In this document: positions 1-8,515 of the stretch, in pieces | Numbering within the stretch: position 1 is the first letter of the stretch | Layout: every line of letters starts with the position of its first letter | Assembly: GCA_019747815.1 (NCBI GenBank) | Contig: JAIEQJ010000044.1 | Coordinates: forward strand, 23,379 to 87,378 | Reading direction: 5' to 3' | DNA length: 64,000 nt | DNA from: Hyphomonadaceae bacterium | GTDB lineage: Bacteria; Pseudomonadota; Alphaproteobacteria; Rhizobiales; Hyphomicrobiaceae | Translations under genes and position numbers: made by a program | The notes under the pieces: model-generated | Told to the model about the DNA's origin: nothing | What the model saw: the letters and a program-made list of their open reading frames with translations, nothing else | Databases searched by the model: none

Positions 1-261
1 GCTCACGTAGTTGGCACCGGCGCAGCCGTATTGCTCGGGGATGGTGACGCCGAGCAGTCCCAGCGCCCCCATCTCGTGGAAGATGGCGCGATCGGTCTTC
101 TCCTCGAGGTAGGCCTCGATCACGCGGGGCAGCAGCTTGTCCTGGGCATAAGCGCGCGCGGTGTCGCGAATGGCGCGCTCGTCATCCGTGAGTTGGTCGT
201 CGAGGAGGAAAGGATCTTCCCAATTGAAGGCGGCGGCCTTGCTGGGGGCCCTGTCTTGCAT
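1..261 (-). CDS. gcdH: Glutaryl-CoA dehydrogenase, N-terminal part (cut by the window edge)
   Basis: Only the first 87 codons are present; the gene runs off the left end. The protein starts [20 protein letters not shown] and continues [20 protein letters not shown], then [19 protein letters not shown] and [13 protein letters not shown]. This is the N-terminal helical domain of acyl-CoA dehydrogenases, and the [14 protein letters not shown] opening is typical of the glutaryl-CoA dehydrogenase branch. That FAD enzyme oxidises and decarboxylates glutaryl-CoA to crotonyl-CoA in lysine, tryptophan and benzoate breakdown. The catalytic Glu lies outside the window. The ATG at 261 is the natural start by family length. 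Three direct repeats lie 65-112 bases upstream. The acyl-CoA dehydrogenase family is certain; glutaryl-CoA specificity is likely. Confidence 0.85.
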   Translation of the reverse strand, partial: MQDRAPSKAAAFNWEDPFLLDDQLTDDERAIRDTARAYAQDKLLPRVIEAYLEEKTDRAIFHEMGALGLLGVTIPEQYGCAGANYVS

Positions 262-325
262 GATACGGTCTCCTCGCCTGGCGGCTTCCCGTGGGCATGG
301 CTTTGCGGGCCAGTTTCGCGCGCTC

Positions 326-373
326 TTGCACCCACATCACATTTGCACCCACATCACTTTGCACCCATGTCAC
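326..373. repeat. Three direct copies of a 15-bp motif upstream of gcdH
   Basis: The motif TTGCACCCACATCAC occurs at 326-340 and 343-357, and as TTGCACCCATGTCAC at 359-373, so the periods are 17 and 16 bases. The array sits in the roughly 400-base gap between gcdH (minus) and the gene at 669 (plus). The rest of that gap holds GT/GC-rich low-complexity sequence and no gene I can support. The array could be a regulator-binding site, but no known operator matches it by eye. Confidence 0.6.
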
Positions 374-668
374 ACTGCGCACGATTTCACAATCGCTCCT
401 GAGAGCGGAATTGTTGCTTGCCCTGCGCCTTCGGCGGGGATTGGCCCTCGGCCCCACAGACGGCGCCCAATGGTGCGGGACATGGGTTGCCTTGAGCGTG
501 ACCGTGACGGTCCGGCTGGCTCTGCCGGTTTTTTTGCGCTGCGCGCGTGCGTGCGTGCGGTGCACACGCGCCCGCGTGCGGTGAGCAAGCACGACACTCC
601 CCTTCCAAATCCGCGCAGCCTTCCCACCTGAATCTCCAAGCGATCACGCTCATCCCTGGAGGTCAGAC

Positions 669-1100
669 ATGGATAGAAAGTTGATCGGATTGGCAGCCTT
701 CGTCTTGAGCGGGCTGCTGGTCGTCTCCACCGGCGTGGAGCCGGCGGCTGCCCGCAGCGGCGGCGGCCACGGTGGCGGCGGCGGCCACGGCGGTGGCGGT
801 CATGGTGGCGGTGGCCACGCCTTCAGTGGCGGTGGCGGCGGCGGTCGCAGTTTCTCGGGTGGCCCCGCGTTCAGCGCGCCCCGCGGTTTCGGCAATCCCG
901 GCGGACCTCGGGTCCACGGCTTCCAAGCCCGCGGCCATCACGGCCATCATCGTCACCACGGCCATCGCCGGTTCGTCGTGGTGCCGTACGGATATGGCGA
1001 CAGCTACTATTACACCGGCGCCTGCGCCTACGAGTACGAGCGGGCGATCGCGACCGGCAGCCCCTATTGGTGGAACCGCTACCAGGAGTGCATGGACTGA
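669..1100 (+). CDS. Exported Gly/His-rich hypothetical protein
   Basis: A 143-residue protein with an N-terminal signal peptide (about residues 1-28, ending AAAR). A glycine/histidine low-complexity stretch follows, with GGGGHGGGGH-type repeats at about 30-60, and then HGHHRHHGHRR at about 90-100. The C-terminus is compact (GACAYEYERAIATGSPYWWNRYQECMD region), with two cysteines and several Tyr/Trp that could form a small folded unit. Similar short Gly-rich exported proteins with this ending occur in Hyphomicrobiales, but their role is unknown. The His clusters could bind metal; that is inference. The gene stands alone, convergent with the citrate synthase gene. Confidence 0.8.
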   Translation: MDRKLIGLAAFVLSGLLVVSTGVEPAAARSGGGHGGGGGHGGGGHGGGGHAFSGGGGGGRSFSGGPAFSAPRGFGNPGGPRVHGFQARGHHGHHRHHGHRRFVVVPYGYGDSYYYTGACAYEYERAIATGSPYWWNRYQECMD

Positions 1101-1204
1101 AGTGCGGGGACCGGGCGCTGGCCCGGCAACCGCCATATCTGCGGCGGCGCCCGATCAGGCCTACCAGCACGCGCGCTGAGCGCGTCGTGGGTGTGCCGGC
1201 AGTC

Positions 1205-2347
1205 TCAGCGCTTGTCGATGGGTACGTAGGGGCGGGGTTCGGGGCCGCTGTAGAGCGTGAGCGGCCGGATCAGGATGTTGTTGTCGAGCTGCTCCAGGAT
1301 CTGCACGGACCAGCCCGGCACCCGGCCCAGGGCGAAGATCGGCACGAACAGGTCCTTCGGGATGCCGTGCAGGTGATAGATCACGCCCGAGTAGAAATCG
1401 ACGTTGACGTTGACGCCATGGCGGGCGTACGGCGCCATCTCCTTCACCAGAGCGTCCAGGATCTCGTACCACTTGGGCTGTCCCATCTCCCGAGACAGCC
1501 GCTTGACGCCCTCGCGCATGTGCCGCGCGCGCGGGTCCTCGGCGCGATAGACGCGGTGGCCGAAGCCCGTGATCGCCTCCTTGGCCGCGCGCTTGCGCTG
1601 CACGTAGGCGGCGGCGTTGGCAGGCTCGCCGATCTCCTGCGCCATCCCCAGCACGTCCTCGGCGGCACCTCCGTGCGCAGGGCCCGATAGGGCGGCGATG
1701 GCAGCCGTCACGGCGGCATGGATGTTGGCTTGCGTGCCGATGACGACGCGCGCCGCGAAGGAGGACGCGTTGGAGCCGTGCTCGGCGTGCAGCACGAGGT
1801 CGGTATCGATCAACCGTGCCGCGTCGGCTGAAGGTTTCTCGCCTTTGAGCATCCAGAGGAAGTTGGCGGCGTGCGACAGGGCGGCGTCGGGGGCGACCGG
1901 CGTCTTGCCGCTGCGGATGCGCTGGTGCGCGGCCACGATCATCGGCACCTGCGAGGTCAGCCGGATGCCCTTGCGCAGCGTCGCCGGGCGCGAGGTGTCG
2001 GCCGCCTCGGCGTCGAAGGCGGCAAGCGCCGATACCGCCGTGCGCAGCACGTCCATCGGGTGCGCGGTCTTGATGGCGGCAATGATGTCGAGGATCGGGG
2101 GCGGAAGCTGGCGCGCCGCTTTCAGCTCGGCCGTGAAGCCGTCCATCTGCGCCCTGGTCGGCAGCTCGCCGTTGAGCAGGAGATAGGCCGTTTCCTCGAA
2201 TGTCGAATTCTGTGCCAGATCGTGGATCGAATAGCCGCGATAGCGCAGCGCGCCGGCCTTGCCGTCGATGAAGGTCGTGGCCGACCGCTCGAAATAGACG
2301 TCCTTCAGGCCGCGGTAGATTTTCGGTGCGGTCTCGGGGCTGCTCAT
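1205..2347 (-). CDS. Citrate synthase family protein (citrate or 2-methylcitrate synthase)
   Basis: A 380-residue protein of the short, dimeric citrate synthase type. The three catalytic residues of the fold are visible: His in LHAEHGSNASSFAAR, His in GFGHRVYRAEDPRA and Asp in VNVNVDFYSG. The conserved end RPLTLYSGPEPRPYVPIDKR is also seen. It condenses acetyl-CoA (or propionyl-CoA) with oxaloacetate in the cytoplasm. ATG 2347 is chosen because MSSPETAPKIYRGL aligns with family starts and GGAG lies about 9 bases upstream; the frame stays open further upstream but would overlap the divergent pta. The citrate/methylcitrate choice cannot be made from motifs alone. No prpB or acnD lies nearby, although methylmalonyl-CoA mutase (mutA) elsewhere in the window shows propionyl-CoA metabolism. 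Confidence 0.88.
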   Translation of the reverse strand: MSSPETAPKIYRGLKDVYFERSATTFIDGKAGALRYRGYSIHDLAQNSTFEETAYLLLNGELPTRAQMDGFTAELKAARQLPPPILDIIAAIKTAHPMDVLRTAVSALAAFDAEAADTSRPATLRKGIRLTSQVPMIVAAHQRIRSGKTPVAPDAALSHAANFLWMLKGEKPSADAARLIDTDLVLHAEHGSNASSFAARVVIGTQANIHAAVTAAIAALSGPAHGGAAEDVLGMAQEIGEPANAAAYVQRKRAAKEAITGFGHRVYRAEDPRARHMREGVKRLSREMGQPKWYEILDALVKEMAPYARHGVNVNVDFYSGVIYHLHGIPKDLFVPIFALGRVPGWSVQILEQLDNNILIRPLTLYSGPEPRPYVPIDKR

Positions 2348-2407
2348 GACAGGCGTCTCCTGGATTGAGGCCGGCGCCCTTGCTAAGAGGGAACGGAGAT
2401 TCCCGAA

Positions 2408-3412
2408 GTGGCGCCACGAAGAGGTGTCGAATTGGACGTCCTCGCCCATAGCATGGCGGCCGTGCGAGGCCGAGGGCTCGCAGTGGTTCTACCCGAGAGC
2501 GAGGACGAGCGCATCCTGCGAGCGGCCGAGCACCTCGGCCGGTCGGACATCGCCCGGCCTCTCCTGATCGGAGAGGAGGAGCCGGTGCGCCGCAGGGCCG
2601 CGGCCCTTGGCATCGATCTTGCGGCGAGCGAGGTGCGATATCCTGCGCACGACCGGGTGGCCGCGTACGTCGCGCCGTTGGCGTCTGCGCGCACGACACT
2701 GAGCCCTGCCATGGCCGAGCGCCTGCTGCGCAAGCCGCTGTATTTCGGGGCGGCCATGGTGGCGGCCGGCGATGCGGCTGCCATGGTGGCGGGCGCGGCC
2801 AACTCGACGCGACGCGTGATCGAGGCGGCGGCCATGGTGATCGGCCTGGCGCCCGGCATAGCCACCCCGTCGAGCTTCTTTCTGATGGTCGTGCCCGGCA
2901 GCCCGCCGCGCACCTATGTCTTTGCGGATTGCGCGCTCAATGCAGACCCGACCGCAGACGAGCTTGCAGGCATTGCCATGGCCTCGGCGGACAGCGCCAG
3001 GCGCCTGATCGGCGAGGAGCCGCGTGTGGCGTTTCTGTCTTTCTCCACCCACGGCAGCGCCGCCCATGCGCGTGTCGACAAGGTGCGTGCCGCCCTGGCG
3101 GCGGTGCAGGCGCGCCGGCCCGGGCTCGCCGTCGATGGGGAACTGCAGGGGGATGCCGCGCTGTCGGAGGCCGTCGCCGCCAAAAAGGTGAAACGGCCAA
3201 GCCCGGTTGCGGGTCGCGCCAACGTGCTCATATTTCCGGACTTGGACTCCGGCAACATTGCCTACAAGCTTGTCCAGCAGCTGGCTGGTGCTCAGGCCAT
3301 CGGCCCGCTCCTGCAGGGGTTCGCCAAGCCGGTATCGGATCTCTCGCGTGGCGCAACCGTGGATGACATCGTGGCGACGGCCGTCGTTACCCTGGCGAGG
3401 GCACTGGTTTGA
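2408..3412 (+). CDS. pta: Phosphate acetyltransferase
   Basis: A 334-residue single-domain PTA_PTB protein. It converts acetyl-CoA and phosphate to acetyl phosphate and CoA. Family motifs run in order: [79 protein letters not shown] and PVSDLSRGA. The start is uncertain: GTG 2408 has GGAG nine bases upstream, TTG 2432 has GAAGAGG, and ATG 2453 is also in frame. The gene is divergent from citrate synthase, so two acetyl-CoA-using enzymes share one 60-base promoter region. No acetate kinase gene follows, which is unusual for pta. A strong hairpin lies just downstream. Confidence 0.9.
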   Translation: MAPRRGVELDVLAHSMAAVRGRGLAVVLPESEDERILRAAEHLGRSDIARPLLIGEEEPVRRRAAALGIDLAASEVRYPAHDRVAAYVAPLASARTTLSPAMAERLLRKPLYFGAAMVAAGDAAAMVAGAANSTRRVIEAAAMVIGLAPGIATPSSFFLMVVPGSPPRTYVFADCALNADPTADELAGIAMASADSARRLIGEEPRVAFLSFSTHGSAAHARVDKVRAALAAVQARRPGLAVDGELQGDAALSEAVAAKKVKRPSPVAGRANVLIFPDLDSGNIAYKLVQQLAGAQAIGPLLQGFAKPVSDLSRGATVDDIVATAVVTLARALV

Positions 3413-3421
3413 CGCCCGCGC

Positions 3422-3463
3422 AACAAAGAAGCCGCCCTGCCCCGTGGATCAGGGCAGGGCGGC
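3422..3463 (-). terminator. Hairpin terminator between convergent genes
   Basis: GCCGCCCTGCCC (3431-3442) and GGGCAGGGCGGC (3452-3463) form a perfect 12-bp stem with a 9-base loop. On the minus strand the stem is followed by TTCTTTGTT, so it looks like an intrinsic terminator for the small gene at 3502-3717. It may also stop pta transcription from the other side. Confidence 0.7.
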
Positions 3464-3501
3464 TCGAACGCCTCGTTCCTTCTTTCGCCGGTCGCGGCCG
3501 G

Positions 3502-3717
3502 TCAGGCCTTGAAGTGCTTGTCGAGAACGTACCGCACCGCCGTATCATGGGGCACGCGGCGCCGCGTCAGGTCATGGTAGGCCCGCATGGCCGCAAGAGC
3601 ATCGCGCAGCGCGCCCCAGTAGGTGCGCACCGTGCGGCCGAAGCGCGAAAGGAGCGAGGGCCGGCTGCTGGTCGGGTAGAAGTCCAGAGCGTCGTTGAAG
3701 CTGTTGATGGTGCTCAT
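3502..3717 (-). CDS. Small hypothetical protein (about 71 aa)
   Basis: The predicted protein begins MSTINSFNDALDFYPTSSR and contains an amphipathic basic helix (RFGRTVRTYWGALRDALAAMRAYHDLTRR) and ends VPHDTAVRYVLDKHFKA. The pattern resembles small DUF1127-like alphaproteobacterial proteins, but I cannot assign it firmly. The start is ATG 3717, six bases after AGGAG; another ATG six bases upstream abuts the AGGAG directly and is less likely. A plausible promoter (3770-3798) and terminator (3422-3463) frame it as a single-gene unit. Function unknown. Confidence 0.7.
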   Translation of the reverse strand: MSTINSFNDALDFYPTSSRPSLLSRFGRTVRTYWGALRDALAAMRAYHDLTRRRVPHDTAVRYVLDKHFKA

Positions 3718-3769
3718 GATCATCTCCTAGGGGCCGCTTTTGCTCTTGGGCACCCCTCTTGTGTACTGC

Positions 3770-3798
3770 AATATGGTATATGGCATGCCACATTGCAA
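3770..3798 (-). promoter_or_regulatory. Putative promoter with palindromic core
   Basis: On the minus strand TTGCAA (3793-3798) and CATATT (3770-3775) are 17 bases apart, a reasonable -35/-10 pair about 45 bases ahead of the small gene at 3717. The spacer contains the perfect palindrome TGGCATGCCA (3781-3790), which could be an operator. The assignment is by pattern only. Confidence 0.35.
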
Positions 3799-3916
3799 TG
3801 CAACATACGAATAGGAGCGATACGTATGCATAATCCGCATGGCTCGCTGAAGGGCCTTTGATTTGCTGTGAAATCCGATGCGCCGTGACAACCAGGACAG
3901 CTAAGGCACTCCGCGC

Positions 3917-4474
3917 ATGCCCGATCGCAAGTGCACAATCGCAGTGTTGGGGGATGGCGCGCTGACGCCGGCCCACGCTGCGCAGATCGACGCCATCTTC
4001 TTCGAGGCGAGTGGGCGCACCTTTGCATCCGGCGCAGACCGGGATGCGTTTCGCGAGCGCTGGCTCGGGCGCTATCTGCACGGCGGCACGGATGTGGTGG
4101 TGCTGGCCTTGGATGCCGCGCAGGCCGTGGCAGGCTATCTGGTGGGCGCGCTGGAGGACCCGAGCCGACAGCCGCGTTTTGCCGACATCCCCTATTTCAG
4201 CGGCGCGTTTGGCGATCTGTGCCCTCGCTATCCGGCGCACCTTCACATCAATATTGCGCCGGCCTTCCGCAGCCGGGGCGTGGGCGCTGACCTCATTGCG
4301 GCCTTTGCGGCGCGCGCGTGCGGCGCCGGCGCGCCCGGCATGCATGTCGTCACGGGGAGGAACGCGCGCAACATAAGGTTCTATACGCGCTGCGGATTTG
4401 TCCAACTGCGCGAGGCCGTGTGGAACACGGGCGAGATCGTCTTTCTTGGCCGCAGCCTGCCGATCCACGGCTGA
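3917..4474 (+). CDS. GNAT-family N-acetyltransferase
   Basis: A 185-residue protein with a GNAT fold. The acetyl-CoA-binding motif A is seen at about residues 111-130 (AHLHINIAPAFRSRGVGADLI, with the R-x-x-G-x-G/A pattern), followed by a motif-B-like segment (GMHVVTGRNARNIRFYTRCGFVQL) that includes the usual N-x-x-x-x-x-F-Y-x-x-x-G-F. Such enzymes move an acetyl group from acetyl-CoA to an amine; the substrate cannot be told. ATG 3917 lies about 12 bases after a weak AAGG. The gene stands alone between two small genes. Confidence 0.8.
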   Translation: MPDRKCTIAVLGDGALTPAHAAQIDAIFFEASGRTFASGADRDAFRERWLGRYLHGGTDVVVLALDAAQAVAGYLVGALEDPSRQPRFADIPYFSGAFGDLCPRYPAHLHINIAPAFRSRGVGADLIAAFAARACGAGAPGMHVVTGRNARNIRFYTRCGFVQLREAVWNTGEIVFLGRSLPIHG

Positions 4475-4670
4475 GCCGGCCTCGCATCATCCGACGGCCA
4501 TGGAACGCGCGGGCTTGCGGTCGCGTTAGAGCTTTGGCCAGACAACCCTAGCAAGCAACCACAGACTGGCGGAGCCGTAGCCATGCGGGACCGGGTATTT
4601 CCGGGTCCTGGCGGGATACGCGAGTGCGTGCGGAAACGTGTCGGAACAAACGGCCCAGGAGATCAATGTC

Positions 4671-5069
4671 ATGCAGCAGCTCTTCAATCAGCTCCTGCAG
4701 TTCTTGCAGCAGGGCATTTCGGCAATCTTTCGGTTTGTGCAGATGATCTGGACCTGGTCGGTCGGCCAGATCAGCAGTCTGGTGCGCGTCCCGTGGCAGG
4801 ATTGGCCGCTTTGGAAGCAGATTCTTCTCGTCCTCATCGTCGCCGGCATCGCCTGGGCCCTCTACAAGGTCGCCAAGGAGCTCTGGGAGGCGGGCGAAAG
4901 AATACTGGCCGCGTTTGCTACGTTGCTGGGCGTCCTGATCCGCACTCTGCCGAGCGTCATCATCGCCGGCCTGATCGCGCTCGCGGGCCTGTGGGTGCTG
5001 AACAATGTCGATCTCGGCCGGATGCCGCTGCCGACGTTCCTGCAGACGACGTCGGTTGATCGCCGGTAG
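4671..5069 (+). CDS. Small membrane protein, function unknown
   Basis: The protein (132 residues from ATG 4671) has an amphipathic start (MQQLFNQLLQFLQQGISAIF) and two clear membrane segments, about 50-67 (QILLVLIVAGIAWALY) and about 98-115 (VIIAGLIALAGLWVL). It ends in a short tail. AGGAG lies nine bases before ATG 4671, which decides the start; a GTG at 4638 would add eleven residues. I do not recognise the family. It converges on the ParA-like gene. Confidence 0.7.
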   Translation: MQQLFNQLLQFLQQGISAIFRFVQMIWTWSVGQISSLVRVPWQDWPLWKQILLVLIVAGIAWALYKVAKELWEAGERILAAFATLLGVLIRTLPSVIIAGLIALAGLWVLNNVDLGRMPLPTFLQTTSVDRR

Positions 5070-5119
5070 AACGCGGGGCGCGGCAAGCCCTATCGTGTCG
5101 CCACGGGCGTTGCCGGGTT

Positions 5120-5989
5120 CTATTCGGCAGCGCGCCCTTCGCGATAGGATTTGCGCGTCAGCGCCGCGGAGTTGCGCACCAGCAGCTCCGCTGCCAGCTG
5201 GCGCAGGGCCTTGCCGGTCTCGCCTGGATACTTCGCCCAGTAGGACCGGGGTCGCGGGCAGAAGTGCGCCGCCGTCTGGAGGGATGTCGCCCGCGGGATG
5301 ACCTGATCGAAGCACGGCAGCTTGGAGTTCTGCCGCAGCCATCGCTCGTACTGGGCGTCCTCGAACGCGGCCCTGTCCTTCATGCTGATGATGACGCCCA
5401 GGCACTCGGCAAAGCCCATGGCGGTGTCGCGCTGGCTGAATTGCCCCAGGAACTGGAGGCCGTGCGTGGAGATGTAGTCTGGCTTCGTCGGCGACAAGTA
5501 GAAATCGACCTCGCGCAGCCAGACCTCGGTCAGGACCGAAAGCCCCGGCGCGCTGTCGATGAGCACGAAATCGTAGGCGCTGCGCGCCTCTGCAAGCAGG
5601 GTGCGCACCGCTTGGCGCAGCCGCGTCTCCAGGCCAGCCTTGGACACCTCGCGCTCGAACAGCGTGAGGTGGCCGCCGCCCGGCATCAGGTCCACCGTGC
5701 GGGCGTCGTCGACATCCGACACGCCGGCGGACAGGAACGAAATCCATGGCAGGGTTTCGTTCTTCAATACCGCGGCAATCAGGTAGTCGACGATCGAGCG
5801 GCCCTGTCCCTGGAAAGCCTGCACCCAATCCGGCCGCATCAGCATATTGCTGATGCTGGCATGCGCGTCCGAGTCAATGACCAGCACGCGCTTGCCGTGG
5901 CAGGCGGCAAGCGTTTCGGCTAGCGTCAGAACGAGGGTCGACTTCCCCACGCCCCCTTTGGCATTCATTATCGTTATGGTGCTGCGCAT
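5120..5989 (-). CDS. ParA/Soj-family ATPase
   Basis: A 289-residue P-loop ATPase with the deviant Walker A motif NAKGGVGKSTL at residues 9-19, a switch-I-like VLVIDSDAHASIS and the Walker-B-like FVLIDSAPGLS. ParA-type ATPases position DNA, protein clusters or other cargo by ATP-dependent binding to DNA or membrane. No ParB, parS, plasmid replication gene or known cargo gene is adjacent, so this is an orphan ParA and its cargo cannot be named. It is divergent from the GMC oxidoreductase gene, with a 277-base gap in which I see nothing assignable. Confidence 0.85.
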   Translation of the reverse strand: MRSTITIMNAKGGVGKSTLVLTLAETLAACHGKRVLVIDSDAHASISNMLMRPDWVQAFQGQGRSIVDYLIAAVLKNETLPWISFLSAGVSDVDDARTVDLMPGGGHLTLFEREVSKAGLETRLRQAVRTLLAEARSAYDFVLIDSAPGLSVLTEVWLREVDFYLSPTKPDYISTHGLQFLGQFSQRDTAMGFAECLGVIISMKDRAAFEDAQYERWLRQNSKLPCFDQVIPRATSLQTAAHFCPRPRSYWAKYPGETGKALRQLAAELLVRNSAALTRKSYREGRAAE

Positions 5990-6266
5990 GCGTTCCCATC
6001 GCCTGCCCGAACACCCGCACCGGGAGAACCAAAGGCGTAACCAAGGAGAATTTGTGGCCGAACCGGACCGGCCGGAGCGAATAGAGGGCGTGCTGGGGCA
6101 TTCACATCAGGCGCCAAGAGTTGCGACAAGCCGTTGCCGGAGCAAAATCTTCTGTTTCCTCTGACCAGGGCTCTGCCTTGCCGGCAACGGCGCGGCCGCT
6201 CCTCCCCTCCTGCCGCTTGCCTCCGTCTGTGGCCGGGTTAGGTTGGCGAGGAGGACGCACACCATC

Positions 6267-7883
6267 ATGCCTTCAGATGCCTACGATTATATCGTTGCCG
6301 GCGCTGGCACGGCGGGATGCCTGCTGGCAAACCGCCTCTCCGCCGACCCCAGGGCGCAGGTGCTGCTGCTGGAGGCGGGCGGCAGGGACAACTACCACTG
6401 GATCCATATTCCCGTCGGCTATCTCTATCTGATGGGCAACCCGCGTGCCGACTGGGGGTTCAAGACCGCCGCGGAGCCCGGCCTCAACGGCCGCAGCTTG
6501 GCCTATCCGCGCGGCCGTGTGCTGGGCGGCTGCTCGTCCATCAACGGCATGATCTACATGCGCGGCCAGGCGCGCGACTACGACCTGTGGCGCCAGATGG
6601 GCAATCCCGGCTGGGCGTGGGAGGATGTGCTCCCCTACTTCACAAAGCACGAAGACCAGTGGGCACTTGAGCCTGACGCCTTCGATGGACTGCACGCCCG
6701 GGGCGGCGAATGGCGCGTCGAGCTTGCCCGCATCCAGTGGAAGATTCTGGATGCCTTCCGGGAAGCGGCGGCCGAGGCCGGCATCCCCAAGGTGGATGAC
6801 TTCAACCGCGGCGACAACGAGGGCTGCGGATACTTCCACGTCAACCAGAAGACGGGCGTGCGCTGGAACACGTCCAAGGGCTTTCTGCGCCCGGTGCGCC
6901 ACCGCGCCAACCTCGACATCATGACCCATGCGATGGTCGAGCGCCTGGTGCTCGATGGCAAGCGTGTGACGGGGCTCGTCGTGCGCCAGCAGGGCACGCA
7001 GCAGACAATCCGTGCCGCACGCGAGGTCGTCCTGGCCGCGGGCTCGATCGGCTCGCCGCAGATCCTGCAGCTTTCAGGCATCGGCCCCGGTCGGGTGCTG
7101 CAGCGCTTCGGCATCGCGGTGCGGCACGAGCTGAATGGGGTCGGCGAGAACCTCCAGGATCATCTGCAGGTGCGCTGCGCCTACAAGGTGCAGGGCGTGA
7201 AGACCATGAACGAGCGCTTCCAGAGCCTGCTGCAGCGTGCCGGCTTTGCGGCCCAATACGTGCTTCAGCGCCGCGGGCCGATGACCATGGCGCCCTCGCA
7301 GCTCGGGGCCTTCGTCAGGTCCGATCCGAGCCGCGAGACGCCCAACCTGCAGTATCACGTGCAGCCGCTAACCCTGCCCAAGTTCGGCGAGCCGCTCGAT
7401 CCGTTTCCGGCCTTCACCGCCAGCGTTGCCAACATCCGTCCCACCAGCCGCGGATGGGTGCGGATCACGGCGCCGCATCCCGAGGCGCACCCCGAAATCC
7501 GGCCGAACTACCTGTCCACCGAGGAGGACCGGCGCGTGGCGGCCGATGCCATCCGCATCACGCGCACTATCGTCTCCATGCCGTCGCTGGCGCAGTACCG
7601 GCCGGAGGAGTTCCGCCCGGGGCTCAAGGTGCAGGGCGACGCCGAGCTGGCGAAGGCGGCCGGCGACATCGCCACCACCATCTTTCACCCGGTCGGCACC
7701 TGCAGGATGGGTGGCGATGAGGCGGCGGTGGTCGATGCCAGGCTCAAGGTGCATGGGCTCGACGGCCTGCGCGTGGCCGATGCCTCGATCATGCCCACGA
7801 TCACCTCCGGCAACACCAATTCCCCGACCCTGATGATCGCCGAGAAGGCCTCGGCCATGATCCTGGAGGACGCGCGCGGCTGA
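6267..7883 (+). CDS. GMC-family FAD oxidoreductase (choline/alcohol dehydrogenase type)
   Basis: A 538-residue flavoprotein. The FAD-binding Rossmann motif is at the N-terminus (DYIVAGAGTAGCLLANRLSAD). The GMC signature YPRGRVLGGCSSINGMIYMRG is at about residues 80-100, and a second signature (GSIGSPQILQLSGIGP) is near 260. The C-terminal active-site His-Asn region is TIFHPVGTCRMGGDE and SGNTNSPTLMIAEKAS. It oxidises an alcohol to an aldehyde with FAD; the substrate is unknown, and choline and aliphatic alcohols are both possible in this subgroup. ATG 6267 follows GAGGAGGA by 11 bases. No betaine aldehyde dehydrogenase gene is adjacent, which argues against a simple choline locus. Confidence 0.88.
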   Translation: MPSDAYDYIVAGAGTAGCLLANRLSADPRAQVLLLEAGGRDNYHWIHIPVGYLYLMGNPRADWGFKTAAEPGLNGRSLAYPRGRVLGGCSSINGMIYMRGQARDYDLWRQMGNPGWAWEDVLPYFTKHEDQWALEPDAFDGLHARGGEWRVELARIQWKILDAFREAAAEAGIPKVDDFNRGDNEGCGYFHVNQKTGVRWNTSKGFLRPVRHRANLDIMTHAMVERLVLDGKRVTGLVVRQQGTQQTIRAAREVVLAAGSIGSPQILQLSGIGPGRVLQRFGIAVRHELNGVGENLQDHLQVRCAYKVQGVKTMNERFQSLLQRAGFAAQYVLQRRGPMTMAPSQLGAFVRSDPSRETPNLQYHVQPLTLPKFGEPLDPFPAFTASVANIRPTSRGWVRITAPHPEAHPEIRPNYLSTEEDRRVAADAIRITRTIVSMPSLAQYRPEEFRPGLKVQGDAELAKAAGDIATTIFHPVGTCRMGGDEAAVVDARLKVHGLDGLRVADASIMPTITSGNTNSPTLMIAEKASAMILEDARG

Positions 7884-8097
7884 CGCGGCGGGGGCGTTGC
7901 GCGACCGTTCCGGCGTGAGCTCGGCCACCCGCCATGAGCGGCCCGCCTCCGGCGTGCGCCGATGCTGCTCCACCAGCGCCTGGCCGGCGGGCACGCGGCG
8001 GAAGGATCGGCAACCCAAGGCGGCCTCGTCACCGCTGGTTAATCCAACGTCCATCTTTGCACTGCAGAATGCAGGAGAGGCAAACCGGTTACGCGAC

Positions 8098-8415
8098 ATG
8101 ACCCAGCACGCATCAGGCTCAGAGCGACGCAAATCGCCGCGCACATGGCTGCGGCGTCCTGGGCAACTCGTGCTCGTGCGGGGCATGCGCGGCACGTCCT
8201 CACTGCCGTGCAAGGTCATCAACACCTCGAAGGGCGGCGCGCTGATCCAGGTCGACGGGGCGGCAGCCGATATCCCCGATGATTTCTACCTGACCATCGC
8301 CGGCCAGCAGGACCAGCGGCTCATTTGCTCCGTCGTCCGGCGCGGCAAGCGCTTGCTGGGCGTGCGCTTCATCGCCCAGCCCGACTACCAGGTGCGCATC
8401 TCCACGTCGTATTAG
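8098..8415 (+). CDS. PilZ-domain protein (c-di-GMP receptor candidate)
   Basis: A 105-residue single-domain PilZ protein. The two c-di-GMP contact motifs are visible: R-x-x-x-R in ERRKSPR near residue 12, and the N-x-S-x-x-G element in VINTSKGGALIQ at about residue 42. The C-terminus (VVRRGKRLLGVRFIA) completes the beta barrel. It probably binds cyclic di-GMP and relays it to a partner protein. ATG 8098 is the only sensible start in this frame, although AGGAG lies rather far away (about 20 bases). It stands alone between the GMC and Aap genes. Confidence 0.82.
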   Translation: MTQHASGSERRKSPRTWLRRPGQLVLVRGMRGTSSLPCKVINTSKGGALIQVDGAAADIPDDFYLTIAGQQDQRLICSVVRRGKRLLGVRFIAQPDYQVRISTSY

Positions 8416-8515
8416 GCGTTGGCCGGCCGCGGCGGCTCCTGAACCGGCTCTGATCGGGCCGGCGCGCTTCGTACGCCGGCGTTGCCTCCCGCGGTCGTGA
8501 TCGGCATACTCGGGT

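Noticed and set aside
1111..1126. Terminator between the Gly-rich gene and citrate synthase (CCGGGC-GCTG-GCCCGG)
   Set aside because: Only a 6-bp stem without a T-run on either strand; too weak to call.
1161..2699. 512-codon minus-strand frame overlapping citrate synthase in another frame
   Set aside because: The citrate synthase frame carries the catalytic motifs; this one is an Arg/Ala-rich shadow.
5120..5989. Plasmid or chromosome partition locus
   Set aside because: The ParA-like ATPase has no ParB, parS-like repeats, replication gene or GC change around it.
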